From: Aquilaria yunnanensis
Lineage: Eukaryota > Streptophyta > Magnoliopsida > Malvales > Thymelaeaceae
DNA: 64,000 bases
Assembly: GCA_039654915.1 (NCBI GenBank)
Contig: CM077594.1
Span: forward strand, 91,278,893 to 91,342,892
Direction: 5' to 3'
Shown here one piece after another: positions 44,100-55,900 of the stretch (within the stretch, counting starts at the first letter, position 1; every line of letters starts with the position of its first letter). The position numbers were made by a program, and so were the translations under genes. Under the pieces are notes generated by a model, which saw only the letters and a list, made by a program, of their open reading frames with translations, searched no databases and was not told where the DNA came from.

Positions 44100-45454
44100 T
44101 CCATGAGTGCTCATTAGGGGTGAGGAAGAGGGAGGCTAGGGAGTCAGTGATGGCGAAGGAGAGGGTTGGAGGGGTTAGAGGAGAGGAACTTGATTTGGGG
44201 AAGAAAATGAAGATGGACTAAATCTATATTTTAAATTCCTAGAATTAAGTACTTGTGTCTATTTTAGCCTAAAATATTTTTATTTTTCTAATTTAATTGT
44301 TTATCATTATAAAAAAGATGAGGTCACGTTACATTTTGAGTCAAGATATTGTGTGTGGGGCTGCCATATTGACATCAAAATCACAATATCATCAAATTTC
44401 ATTTGAGATAATAAAAAAGGGATTAAGATGAAAAGCGTATTAAATAATAAATGACTTGAAGATAAGATAAGTAACTATTTTAAAGCTAGTATTAAAACTA
44501 AGGAACGGTGAATAAATTTTATATCTTTATGTTTAGCAGTTGTGATAACACTCCTTATCCATGACGTCTCATCACTCTAAGTGTCGTTATTTCGTTGGTA
44601 CTCCAACCTCTCCAAAATTTTGATGTGGCATGTGTTCACGAGTCGTCCAGGCCCACTAGTCATTGTTAGAAAGTCATAAAATTTGTAATTTCGACTAGAA
44701 TCGGCTATTATCTTGATAAATGACGCGGGGTACTGTTCTTGCTAAGCATGTGCCAGCCTCAAATTTTCTGGGCGGCAAATTATTGAAAGGGTTTGTCTAT
44801 CTTCGGCTCCATTCTTTCTCTGTCCCATACAAGAAAAAAAAAACACGAAAAGAAGAGTTATAAAGGTAATAAATGATTTAGTAATTTTTTTAAATTAAAA
44901 TTCAACCATCACATTTCTAAAATTTTAAATAAAAAAAAAGATTTTAAGTTCAGATGATATAAAAGAATTCTTGTTCCCATTTTTTTTTCTTGAGATTGTA
45001 CTAACATCATGATAAAAACTCAGATAATATGTCTATTATCATTGAATTTGTTTAAATTGATAAATTATATATTTATGGCACTTCCAACTCAATGAAAAAA
45101 AAAAAGCACAACCCCTAAGTTAAACAAAAATATCAAAATCGATGGATAAACAGATAAATAATTATTAACTGTCTGTAAAAGAAATATAATATAAACAATG
45201 GTCAAACTCTGGCCATTAGTAATTTGCTGATCTTTTATTTTTCTATATATCGTCTAATTTACCAAAAAAAAAATTTGAGAAGGATAATTTGGATATAAAA
45301 AAATATTTAAATTTAATTAATATCATTTTATCATTTCAATAAGAATTAAATATTCATTTAATACTTCTTAAGTGGGGCACATGTTAGACAAACCCTTATT
45401 TTTAAATTATGTTCGAACATGCAGTTTCATATGTAAGAGTTTTAAATTAAATGA
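44100..45454. other. AT-rich region, no gene recognised
   Basis: Purine-rich stretch at 44120-44220, otherwise AT-rich. A stray copy of the repeat motif of the next feature occurs at 45197-45232 (CAAACTCTGGCCATTAGTAA). Confidence 0.3.
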
Positions 45455-46020
45455 CACGGAAAATGGGTAATTTACTAATGCGTTGGACCATTGGTAAATT
45501 ATCAACGTATTTGACAGTTGGTAAATTTTAATTTTTTTTACCAACGGTCTAATGCATTAGTAATTACTAATTATCTGGCTATTAGTAATTACTAACAGTC
45601 TAGTCGTTGGTAATTTGCTTGTTGAAAAATTGGTAATTTACCAACGTGTTGGACCGTTAGTAAATTACCAATGAGTTTGACTGTTACCAACGCATTAAAC
45701 TATTAGGAAAAAAAATTAAAATTTACCAATGGTCAAACTCTGGCCATTAGTAATTTGCCTGTTGAAAAATGAGTAACGCGTTGGACTGTTGGTAAATTAC
45801 CAATATATTTAAACGTTGGTAAAATTTAATTTTTTACCAACAATGTAATATGTTGGTAATTATCAACGGTTTAGCCGTTGGTAATTTTCCATTAAAAAAT
45901 AGATAATTTATCGACATGTTGGATTATTGGTAAATTACCAACGCATTTGACTGTTGATAAATTTTAATTATTTTTACCAACAATCTAACTGGTTAGCCAT
46001 TGGTAATTTGCTTGTTGGAA
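45455..46020. repeat. subterminal-type repeat cluster (TTACCAACG unit), third CACTA family
   Basis: About fifteen imperfect direct and inverted copies of GGTAATTTACCAACGCGTTGGACCG-type units. The pattern is that of CACTA subterminal repeats, but with a motif different from the clusters at 410-640/7455-7880 and 8868-9800. I did not find terminal CACTA sequences beside it, so the element is truncated or its ends are decayed. Confidence 0.6.
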
Positions 46021-46899
46021 AAGCTAGTTTCTTTAGTAGCGTTTAAACATTATTTTTTAAGTTTTTTTTGTCTCTTTGTACGTAACATAGAAATATGTAA
46101 ATTTATGTGGAAACATCATATAAATTTAACTATTAATTTTTTTACCTTTTTTTTAATCTTTTTACAATATCTACTATATATGAGAAAATTTGAATCAAAC
46201 ATGTTAAAGGATAGTGGCAAATAACTTATCTCATGTGGGTGAAAAATGTCCAAAATAAAATACATATATGTGGTGATAGTATATTATCGAAAATTCTTGT
46301 ATCCACCAGGTGGACATACACCCAGTTAAAAAACGTGAAGGAGACGTTTATTTTTGGGAGAATATGGAAATTAGTTTCGGTTAGGATAATTGCCACGATT
46401 AGGTGATAAATGTGATATATTTACCTTTAATAAAATATTTAATGTGGTTATTATCCATACCAATTTTAAATTTAGCGATTCCTTCCTTCTTCACTTATCT
46501 TATACTTTATTCAATCATTATATCAATTTTTATTTTTTATATTTTTTTGAAATAGTTCTATAATTTCTTTCTTTGCATTTCAATAGTTGGTATAACATGA
46601 TTTTTTACTTGAAAAAAATTCTACCAGTTGAAGATAATTCTATTGGTGCTCAGGGCGAGGAACACATTAGGGAGATAAATTGTATATTTGATGAAGATGA
46701 AAGTAGCGGTTTAAACGTTGAAGTTGGAGGATAGGGGAAAGAGGTCAGCGACAATTATGTCAATCCTTTTTCAAATTGTTGAAAATACTCATGCACGCAA
46801 TACCCTGTACTAGCATTGTATTATTTTGTAGTTTGATAGTTTAAAAAAAAAACCACACAACTATATAGATTTCACCAACAATAACACCATACAATTAAC

Positions 46900-47310
46900 G
46901 TATTAATCTAGAAACTCAATGTATTATTTTGGAAATCACATGTATTAATCTGAAAATCCAATGTACCATTATATACATTCATTGTATTAAACTAGAAATT
47001 CAATGTATTACCCTGGAAATCCAATGTATCATTCTGAAAATCCAAAGTATCATTCTATACATTCCTTATATTAAATTGAAAATCCAATGTATTATTCTAT
47101 ACATTCGTTGTATTAATCTTAAAATCTAATGTACTATTATATATATTCCTTGTATTAAACTAAAAATTCAATGTATTACCTTGGAAATCCAATGTATCAT
47201 TCTTAAAATCCAAAGTATCATTATATACATTCATTGTATTAAACTGTAAATCTAATGTATTAATTTAGAAATCCAATGTACTATTCTATACATTTGTTGT
47301 ATTAAACTAT
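46900..47310. repeat. AT-rich minisatellite with higher-order period
   Basis: Short units of the AATCCAATGTATTATTCTG and TATACATTCATTGTATTAAAC types alternate. A block of several units starting near 46969 recurs near 47135, offset about 166 bp. The 66-codon open frame over it is repeat translation. Confidence 0.85.
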
Positions 47311-47401
47311 TCAACCACATGATACATACCATAATCAGACCCAAAACTCTAATAAAAAAGAAGCCATCGACATGGGAGGCAGAGGTGTTGGTTAGAAGGA
47401 G

Positions 47402-47625
47402 AAGGGGAAGGATCTGTTGGGGCTACTGCTGGGGGTGAATAAAGGGGATCAAGAGATGAAGAAGTTGATGACCATGGAGCTGGTGGACGAGTGCAAGACC
47501 TTCTTCTTTGGCGGCCATGAGACGACGGTGCTAGCCCTAACCTAGACACTGCTGCTGCTACTGCTGGCAAAGCGCCCCCGATGGCAGGAAAAGTTGTGGG
47601 AGAAGATTGCAAAGGTTGTAGGTGA
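47402..47625 (+). pseudogene. cytochrome P450 fragment (CYP72-clan, I-helix exon)
   Basis: Reading from 47402 gives KDLLGLLLGVNKGDQEMKK, then ELVDECKTFFFGGHETTVLA, a stop where Trp is expected, and TLLLLLLAKRPRWQEKLW. The GGHETT block is the oxygen-binding I-helix motif (A/G-G-x-E/D-T-T) and the FFFGGHETT context fits CYP72-clan enzymes, a clan that includes CYP735A cytokinin hydroxylases. TGG to TAG at the Trp codon and the absence of the haem-binding region show it is a dead fragment. It lies inside the MULE-like element. Confidence 0.78.
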
Positions 47626-48083
47626 TAGTCTGATTCTCACCTTTGCACAATCGCGACGCCCTGTCATCCATATCGCAACGCCCCGTCTTCCGTATCACAT
47701 CACTTTCCCACCTACGCAACCCCTTCTAGACGCCAATTCCAGCCCAAGGGCTACAATCTCGAACAAGCGGCGGGACGATCTTTGCTTTTCTTTGTGTTTC
47801 AGTGAAGCCAGAGTAAATTTCAGGAACGCATAAATCGTGGGTTTTAGGGTTATCAAACTGCTGGGAAGTTTTTGTATGGAAATAGGACTCTAAAGATGTA
47901 ACTGCTTTATTATATTCCACATATCTCGCGCATTAACTTTATTTTTAAATTTCTTGACGGAAGAGGGGTTTACGTCAGTTGGTGTATATACACCAGGTGT
48001 ATATTCTCTATTCTCATATATTATAGACATGCCTATAGTCATATACGACATTCATTATAGAACGGACAAGTAATTATTTGGTC

Positions 48084-48090
48084 TATAAAA
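48084..48090 (+). promoter_or_regulatory. TATA box of copper amine oxidase 1
   Basis: TATAAAA within GTCTATAAAAGGAG, 42 bp upstream of the ATG at 48132, giving a predicted leader of roughly 15-20 bases. Confidence 0.75.
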
Positions 48091-48131
48091 GGAGAAAGCA
48101 CTAAACCATTTCTCCTAACATTGGAAACAAC

Positions 48132-51100
48132 ATGACCCCGAAATTGAAACGTATTTTTCTCTTCTTCTTTTTGACCTTCCCGTTCTTGACCTCCTCACAG
48201 AAGCCTAGCTTCAAGCACCACCCGCTAGACCCTCTAACCCCAGCGGAGCTTACCTGGGTTCGAGCAATCGTCCTAGCACAGTTCCCTGGAACGAGCCAGG
48301 GTCTCACCTTCCAGTACGTGGGGCTGGACGAGCCAGACAAACCAGTCCTGCTCCAATGGCTCTCCCGCCCCCGGGCCAATCCCCCACCACGCCGAGCCCT
48401 GGCCATCATTCGCCAGAACAAACAAACCCACGAACTAATCGTCGACCTTTCGCGACGAGCAGTCGTTTCCCACCAACTCTACAACGGCTCCGGCTTCCCT
48501 CTACTGACGCTAGAGGAACAAACCGCGGCGGCCGAAATGCCGCTCACGTACGACGCTTTCAAAGAATCGATTGCGAGCAGAGGGCTCAACATATCCGACG
48601 TCGTATGCTCTTGCTTCACGCAAGGGTGGTTCGGAGAAGAGAAGAGCAAGAGGATTTTGAGGGTGAACTGCTATTCCAAAGAAGAGACGGTGAACATTTA
48701 CACGAAACCAATCGACGGGATCACTGTGTACGTTGATTTGGACGAGATGAAGATTGTGGAATATCATGACCGGCTCAAGGCGCCGGTCCCGAACGTCGAG
48801 GAGACGGATTATAGGGCGGCAAAACTAAAGCCACCTTTTGGTCCGCTCCTCAGTGCGGCGACCATCGTGCAGCCTGAGGGTAGAGGCTTCAAGCTAGATG
48901 GACATCTTATCAGGTTCCTGCTCAGTCTTCTTCCATTTTTCCTGTCCAAGTGATCCCCACGACATATAAAGGCTAAAATATTTTTTATGATTTAAGAAAA
49001 ATGAAAATCCATTTCTCTGGTGTGATAATACACACAAACAAATACAAAAAGTATGTGAAATCTTATTTCCTAATATTCTAATGAAATCCCGAAGTGCCCC
49101 AATGAAACTCATGCACATTTAATCCATTTAGCCACATGATGATGTTATTATTTTATATATGTTAAATATTTTTTGACGGATAATCGTTAGATATGTCTGG
49201 AGGTCAATAAATCTTTACATATTAGGCTAGTCTCATCCCCAAATCACCTGCCACCACGAGTCAGTATTCAAATCCAATCATGAGTTATAATTTATTTTTT
49301 TATTTTAACATTTTAGCATATAATTCAATTTTTTATATATAAATGATAGATGAAGATTTAAAGTTTCTAAATATATATTTTTTTAAAAAAATTTTTAAAA
49401 AACATTCTCCGTCTTGTAAATGATGAAACCTTTCTCTAAGCGCTGAGATAAAAGTATATAAAATTTATGATATTTTTTTCTAATTTTTCCACTTATATTA
49501 AAATAAAAATAATTTTTTTTAAATTTTATGCATTGAGTGTTTAAATGATGATAAAAAAAGAAAAAATTTTCTTTTTAAGTCTTATGTACTAAGAGTGTAA
49601 ATGGGTAGTAAACAAATTAGTTGTTAAAAATTTTTAAAAAAGAAAAATAACTCAATTTTTTTGGGCCAGCCAAAAAATAGATTACATTGTCATATTTTTT
49701 TTAAATTGATGAAGTATAATATAAATAAATTTAACTCAAAGGAGTTATATACCAATAATTGACAGACTAACTGCCATCTTTCTCATCAACAGCAAGTCAA
49801 GTTCTTGTCAAAGTTTTAACCTTATTTATGATATCCAGCTCATCACCATCAACTCAAGTTTTTTTCCCAGCTTCAACTTTTTTTATGATATCCAGCTTTT
49901 AGTTCCTTACTCCGTCTCTGCTCTAGCTTCCTCCAATTCATAATTTTTATAATTACTTTTGAGTTTTAGAATTTATATTCGCCTTTGTAATCTTTTTCTA
50001 AATGACATATAAATATATAATATTTATACGTAAATATTAAATACAATCTTATATTTTATCCTTTTTCAATATTATAAACTCACTCCCTATATTAAATCAA
50101 ATGATTCATTATTAAATTAAATAATTCAATGGATATGAGAGAGGACGTGGTTTCTAAATCTTAATAAACAATTTTTACACATGTAATAAGAATAATCAAG
50201 TGAAACTCTGTTGTACAATATTATTTATTGTGTGACTGATAGCGATAGCGACCCTTCAGAGTAATTGAGTACAATAGTCAAATAAATATATACTTGTCGG
50301 ATTGGAAAATTTCTCAATGATATTATTTTGAAACTGCAAATTGTAATTGAGAAAGCGAAACACATGGGACAGGTGGGCGAACTGGGAACTACACATAGGA
50401 TTTGACGTGCGGTCGGGGACCATAATTTCACTAGCGTCAATCTACGATCTCGACAAGCGAAAATACCGACGGGTTCTGTACAGAGGCTACGTCTCGGAGC
50501 TGTTTGTGCCGTATCAGGACCCAACCTTTGAATGGTATTACAAATCCTTCTTCGACGCCGGCGAGTTCGGCTTCGGCCTGTCGGCCGTCTCTCTGGAGCC
50601 TCTGACGGATTGCCCCGCCAACGCCGTCTTCTTGGACGAGTACTACGCCGGCCAGGACGGGAAGCCGGTGAAGATTCCCAACGTGTTGTGTATATTCGAG
50701 CGTTACGGAGGCGACATTATGTGGCGGCACACCGAAGTCGAAATTCCTGGAGAGACGATAAGAGAGGTCAGACCAGACGTGAGCTTGGTGATCAGAATGG
50801 TGGCCACTGTCGGAAATTATGATTATATAATTGATTGGGAATTCAAGCCCAGCGGTTCCATCAAGATGGGGGTAGGGCTAACCGGAATTCTGGAGATAAA
50901 GGGAGTGAACCACACACGCACGTGGGAGATCAAGGAGGACGAGCACGGCACTCTGGTGGCCGAAAATTCGATAGCTGTTTACCATGACCACTACCTGACT
51001 TACCATCTGGATCTGGACATCGACGGCGAGGAAAATTCCTTCGTCGAGACCAGTTTGGTGACCACGAAGGTGACAGACAACAGCATTCCGAGGAGGAGCT

Positions 51101-52042
51101 ATTGGACGACGGAGCAGAAGACGGTGAAGACGGAGGGCGAAGCACGGATAAGGGTTGGGCTGAAGCCTACTGAGCTATCCGTTGTGAACCCCAACAGGAA
51201 GACTAAGCCTGGGCATAGTATCGGGTACAAGCTGATTCCGGGAGCCCTGGCGAACCCACTGCTGTTGGAGGACGATTTCCAGCAAGTCCGAGGCGCTTTC
51301 ACCAATTATAATGTCTGGGTGACTCCGTATAATAAGTCGGAGAAATGGGCCGGTGGGAATTATGTTGATCAGAGCCATGGAGATGACACATTGGCTGTTT
51401 GGACGCTCAGGTACTTGTCTCATAATCTTACTCCATTTCAGTTATTGATAATTTTTTTAAAAAAAATTATACTTATTAAAAAGCCATAATTTTTGTAACT
51501 TATAAGTGTACATTTTTTTCAAAAAAAATTAGCAGATGATAATATAAATAAATTCTATTAGGGATTTAGGGTATGGTGCCCCAAATATAGTAAACAAATG
51601 AATTTGACTTGAAAATGATGCTATATATATATATATATATTATTTTGAAAAGTAAAAAAACAGAGCGAGATTAATTATCACAAATATATCTACACTTGTT
51701 TTTACAATCAACTTGGTAGCATCTTTCCACTTGTGATATATAGTTATACTTTATGATGGAGAAATTTTGGTTTTTTCCCTCTTGTCCTAGAAATTTTGGA
51801 TTGTTTGGCTAATAAAATGTGTGGATTGAATTTGCAGAAATAGGGGAATTGAGAACCGGGACATAGTACTGTGGCATACGATGGGTTTTCACCATGTACC
51901 TTGCCAGGAAGACTACCCAATGATGCCGACACTAAGCGGGGGATTCGAGCTCCGGCCGGTCAATTTCTTCGAGAGGAACCCGGTTCTCAAGACCAAAGCG
52001 TTCAAGATTTCCTTCGCCCCTAATTGCACTGCCAAACCCTAG
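48132..52042 (+). CDS. CuAO: copper-containing primary amine oxidase, three exons, intact
   Basis: Exons 48132-48913, 50373-51410 and 51838-52042 join in frame (both junctions split an Arg codon AG|G or AG|A, GT...AG introns of 1459 and 427 bp) to 674 residues ending at TAG 52040-52042. The family oxidises amines such as putrescine to aldehyde, ammonia and hydrogen peroxide, with copper and a self-made topaquinone. A hydrophobic N-terminus ([17 protein letters not shown]) is a probable signal peptide, suggesting secretion to the apoplast. N-terminal N2/N3-type domains fill exon 1. Exon 2 carries the catalytic Asp in [10 protein letters not shown] (about D322), the topaquinone Tyr in VGNYD (about Y410) and copper ligands in YHDHYLTYH (about H465, H467). 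Exon 3 has the third ligand in [12 protein letters not shown]. Length and motifs are normal, so it is probably functional. A convergent paralogue lies at 63368. Confidence 0.95.
48914..50372 (+). other. intron 1 of copper amine oxidase 1
   Basis: 1459 bp between GTTCCTG donor and CATGGGACAG acceptor. AT-rich, with no coding motif. The long first intron may contain decayed transposon sequence (for example around 49190-49330), which I cannot classify. Confidence 0.8.
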
Positions 52043-54340
52043 TGGTTTGCAATTTTGCATGTCTTCCATGTTCCCCCAGTTGGAGTACGCTATGATGCTA
52101 TTAATAAATTGAGCTAAGGCGCATCCCAGATATATGTCATGTGTTTGAGAAATAAACATGGCAAAATGCTCCTATAAATCGGTAATTAATTTCAATACAT
52201 TGAGAAGGAGCCTATGAATCTAGGCTACACCACCATCCATCTTCTTTACCTGGAGACAAATGTTATTCCAACCAATAACAACCATTCCAGTAGCTCATCA
52301 TACACTCCTACTTCCTACCCCCTCAGCCTGCGATGCCAATGCCATTCCCACAGCCATGCACCATTCTCCCCCCTTCCTCTATCCTTAACCAAACAATTCT
52401 TATGACTCTCTAGAGCAAATAGTTAGGGGTGTTCATCCAACCCGGACAACTTGCAAAAGCGATTGTCCTGAACTGAATTGAACCGATGACAATGTGGGTT
52501 ATGATCAACTCGGGTAGTGAAAAGTGAAACCCGACCATGCATGCAAGTCAGTTCGGTTTCAAATTTCAAAACCCATTTAACCCACACTGACCCACTTCTA
52601 ACCCTCAATTTCTAAATTCTAATTCCTAACATGACATCCTTACAGCATTAATACTACTTAGTAGTTAGAAATTTGCTGTTAAAGTCTCATAATTTGCACC
52701 CTATCAAGTCAGGTAATGTATTTTCTCTATCCAAATGGAGCATTGCTGCATGCATTAAAACTTTAGCATGCATAATAATTTAGTAAAACAAGTATATGGA
52801 AGATCTTTTGATCAAAGTTAAAACAAGATTCTTGTTTGTGTTAATATTAACTTCTTGTTTCTTGAAAACTTATTCCTAATCCATAAGCTATAAAGATTTT
52901 TAGGTGCAACATTCATGTAGATTGTTCGAGGTCCAACGATAAATTTAATAATCTAGTTCCACTTTAAAATTCAAAGGGAAAGACGGCAGAACCATAAACT
53001 TTTCGTACTTTGCATAAATACATTTTGAAGAACCAAATGAGTTTTTCACAAATTTGATAAGTAAAACCAAAAAGAGAAAGATAAACAATAGCACGTAGTG
53101 ACTTCTAAAACCTAGGCATACAAAACTGACCCGAATCGTCTTCTATGAATGTAGGGTTTTAATTAGATTTTTACTCATGCTGGTAGGGTTGGGTATTAAA
53201 ATGTACAACTCGGTCAAGCCAGCAGGGTGAGTTAGGTGTTGTTGGAACTCGGTCAAACTCGCCTCACGAACAACCCTCCAAATAACTTAGGAAACTTTTC
53301 TTCAAACTTACAATCATTCCCCTAGATTCTTTCCAGAATGTCACTTTACTCCTATCCCCTACTTTTTTCCTATCCAATTTAGGAAGGAAACATCTATAGC
53401 TAAACATGTTTTCACAATATACCCAGATTTCCCTGTCGCTCAATTCTCTTCATATATGTTTTTTATCACTCACCCATGATACCTTTTCCTCATTCTTAAA
53501 ACTACCTTCCCTACAATACTAAATTTTTTGCATATAGATTACCCATCCTCACCCCTTAACCTCCAGATTTTTTCCCATCACTTTATAGATATGTTTTATT
53601 TTACATTGATCCGTTAACTAAATTAAATTAACCTCATAAATTATTTATGTAAACAAGTATTCATATCCCTTGCCCTAATCATTAATAGATCAGACCAGCA
53701 ACAATTGAAAAATAGGAAAAAAAAACAAACAAACTTTTACATATGAAAGGACAAAAAAATCAACAAAAAAAATGTCACAAATTCCTCGAGTACATGATAT
53801 AATGCATAAATAGCAGAAGGGCTCACACTACACAGTGGAAGCTATGGCTTGTGACACAATCAATGCGTTACCTATGGTATTAATAGCAAAAACCCAAGGT
53901 GTGCTCCATAACCTCCTAGCAAAAAACCTAAGGAATTTACAACTTCCAAATACAGGGGATACATAGATGTGGACAGAAAAATCACAAAAAAATATAAATA
54001 AATACAAAATAAGGTCAAGATCATTCGAGGTAACATTGAGCACCACATGACCTACCACACGGTTACACTTTTTAGGTATACCTATCACCTCTCTAGCTTT
54101 CTTCTCTTGATCCTCCTCTTCTTCTCTTCGTATCTGCACCCATCACTTCAGTCAATGGGTGGCCCAAACCGTTGCTAGCTCAAATAACTAGTTAATGTGT
54201 AGAAATTCAATAGCTCATTTGTATCCATCCATGTGTCACTGCAAGTTCACCTCCGAAAAGACGTCGATAAAGCTTACCCATGAGGCCACCACATATACCT
54301 TACGAAGAAGAATGGAAATAAGCAAGAAACATTGATGGTA
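52043..54340. other. 3' flank of amine oxidase 1 and repeat-like sequence
   Basis: After the stop codon, possible polyadenylation signals AATAAA occur at 52104 region (TTAATAAATTG) and 52150 (GAAATAAACATGG). A hAT-like remnant begins near 52426 (see next). The remaining sequence to 54340 is AT-rich with no gene recognised. Confidence 0.4.
52426..53278. mobile_element. hAT-like remnant
   Basis: The left end TAGGGGTGTTCATCCAACCC is a standard plant hAT terminus and is followed by CGGGT/ACCCG-rich sequence. A possible right end is CTCACGAACAACCCTCC near 53262-53278. The flanking duplication is not clear, so the right boundary is tentative. Confidence 0.5.
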
Positions 54341-54349
54341 ATGATGGTT

Positions 54350-55060
54350 CTCAAAACTCGGGACATGGGTGGATTAGTTGGATTAAAGAATGCATCACTT
54401 TTGTGTCGGTTTCAATATTGATTAATGGAAGTCTGATATAAGAGTTTTATAAAGAAAAGGGTCTTCTGCAAGGTAATCCCTTGTCACCTTTTCTATTCTT
54501 ATAATTAATAGCAGTGGAGGTTCTTCATTATCTCCTAACGAAGGCGCTAGTTTTGGGGGAGATCAAAGGAGTCCACATAGGTAACAAAAATATTGAAATT
54601 TCTCATCTTTAAGTTGTTGATGATACATTACTTTTTGAAGAATGGCATGAGGAAAATATTTTGTAGTTCTAGGGAATTTTAAGGTGCTTTTAGTTGGTCT
54701 TTGGTTCAAAAATAAATCTTTCAAAGAGTAATTTGATGAGGTTGAATGTAACTGATTGTGAACTTCATATATTGGGTTTTATCATTGGATGCAAATCGGG
54801 CACTTTCCCATTCAAATATCTTAGTATACCTATTGATGATTAAATGAAAAAATCCTTAGCATAGTAGGTTATTGTTGACAGGCTGAAGGCTAAATTATCA
54901 TCTTGGAAAGCTAGAGTGATGTCTTCGGGTGTAAGAATCACTCTCCTTAAATCTTGTCTCCTGAGTTTACCTTTTTTCTTATCCTTTTTGTTTTGTTGCC
55001 CTTCGAGTGTTCTAAAAAAGCTTGAATCTATTAAAAAAAAATTTCATTGAAGCTCTTATT
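54350..55060 (+). pseudogene. LINE (L1-type) reverse transcriptase fragment
   Basis: Plus-strand reading shows RT blocks in order: WIKECI...VSVSILINGS, then GLLQGNPLSPFLF (motif GLRQGDPLSP), then VVDDTLLFEEW (catalytic YADD-type site degraded to VVDD), then SKSNLMRLNV, GCKSGTFPFKYLSIPI and KLSSWKARVMSSGVRITLLK, typical of plant L1 elements after the RT active site. Several in-frame stops are present. Both ends are truncated. Confidence 0.85.
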
Positions 55061-55640
55061 ACACAAAACCCAAAAATAATTTTTTAATTTTAGTTTTTTT
55101 GATAAAAATGAAAAAAAAGTTATCATAAACTATATACACCTTAATCTCTATATCTTGAAAAACATGTCATCCTTTATGAGACAAAGGAAATATATCAGTA
55201 ATTGATCTACGATCTCATTTGTTCATCACATGTTCCGTACATATCTATTACTTGCTTTACATATCATGTTCATACATATTAGTAACTCAATTTCTGTATA
55301 TCTCAAGTTTTAGTGAAAAGTGGGATTTGATGCATTCACATATATTTTTTATGAAATGTTGAATCCATACATACTACTAAATATATCAATTATATATCTA
55401 TGATTTTGTTCGTACATATATTATATATTATTTGTACAGATCACTTACTTCTTTTATATATCGAGCTTGTACATGTCTGGCATCTAATTTTTACATATCT
55501 TCAATTTTTTGAAGCACGATTTTGATGTGTTTACAATTTTTTTTGTATTATGAATGGTAGTATTGAAATACAAATATATATAAATATAAAAGATAAGTTG
55601 CACATTTGACTTACTCAAAGTTGTGTATGTGTGTGTGTCT
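55061..55640. other. AT-rich region, no gene recognised
   Basis: TATATAT-rich with many ACATAT motifs and a GTGTGTGTGTG run at 55625-55639. No coding features. Confidence 0.35.
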
Positions 55641-55648
55641 CTACATAC

Positions 55649-55900
55649 ACTGCTGGAAATAATGTGATTCATGATATAAATTTTTAACAGTTAGCTGTCG
55701 GAAAATGCTATTTCTAATGGAAGCCATCAGAAACCTATTTGTCAGTTTTTTTAATGTTGGGAAATAAATTTCTGACACCATCGGAAAATCCAACGAATAA
55801 CAGCCGTTGAATTTTTTAATTGTCGCCGTTTGTTGTTGGCAAATCCGACAAGTGGTTCGTTTGTTGGATTTTTTTCAATGATTAGCCATCAGAAAAGTCA
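55649..55900 (+). repeat. CACTA-type terminus with subterminal repeats
   Basis: CACTGCTGGAAATAATGTG at 55649 resembles a CACTA terminal repeat and is followed by inverted copies of TCGGAAA / TTTCTGA and GTCGGAAAAT-type units. Similar TTTCCGACAGCATATCAGCC sequence occurs at 61960-61984, so the element may extend to about 62000, but I did not find the opposing terminus. Confidence 0.45.

Larger units (their letters stand above)
46310..47995. mobile_element. probable MULE carrying a P450 fragment, upstream of the amine oxidase
   Basis: The left end has TGTATCCACCAGGTGGACATACACCCAGTT. The right end, reverse-complemented, has ATATACACCTGGTGTATATACACCAACTGACGT. They are inverted with several mismatches. 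I could not find a convincing target duplication. The interior holds a diverged minisatellite (46900-47310) and a cytochrome P450 exon fragment (47402-47625). The right end lies about 90 bp upstream of the amine oxidase TATA box. Confidence 0.5.

Noticed and set aside
46929..47129. ORF with repeated CI(I/N)LxIQ units
   Set aside because: Translation of the AT-rich minisatellite.
48356..48767. Overlapping ORFs within exon 1 of amine oxidase 1 (and similar ones in exon 2)
   Set aside because: Alternative-frame shadows of a GC-richer coding exon.
55140..55195. Possible Stowaway MITE end (ATGAGACAAAGGAAATA)
   Set aside because: Weak match to the CTCCCTCCGTCCC consensus and no partner end found.
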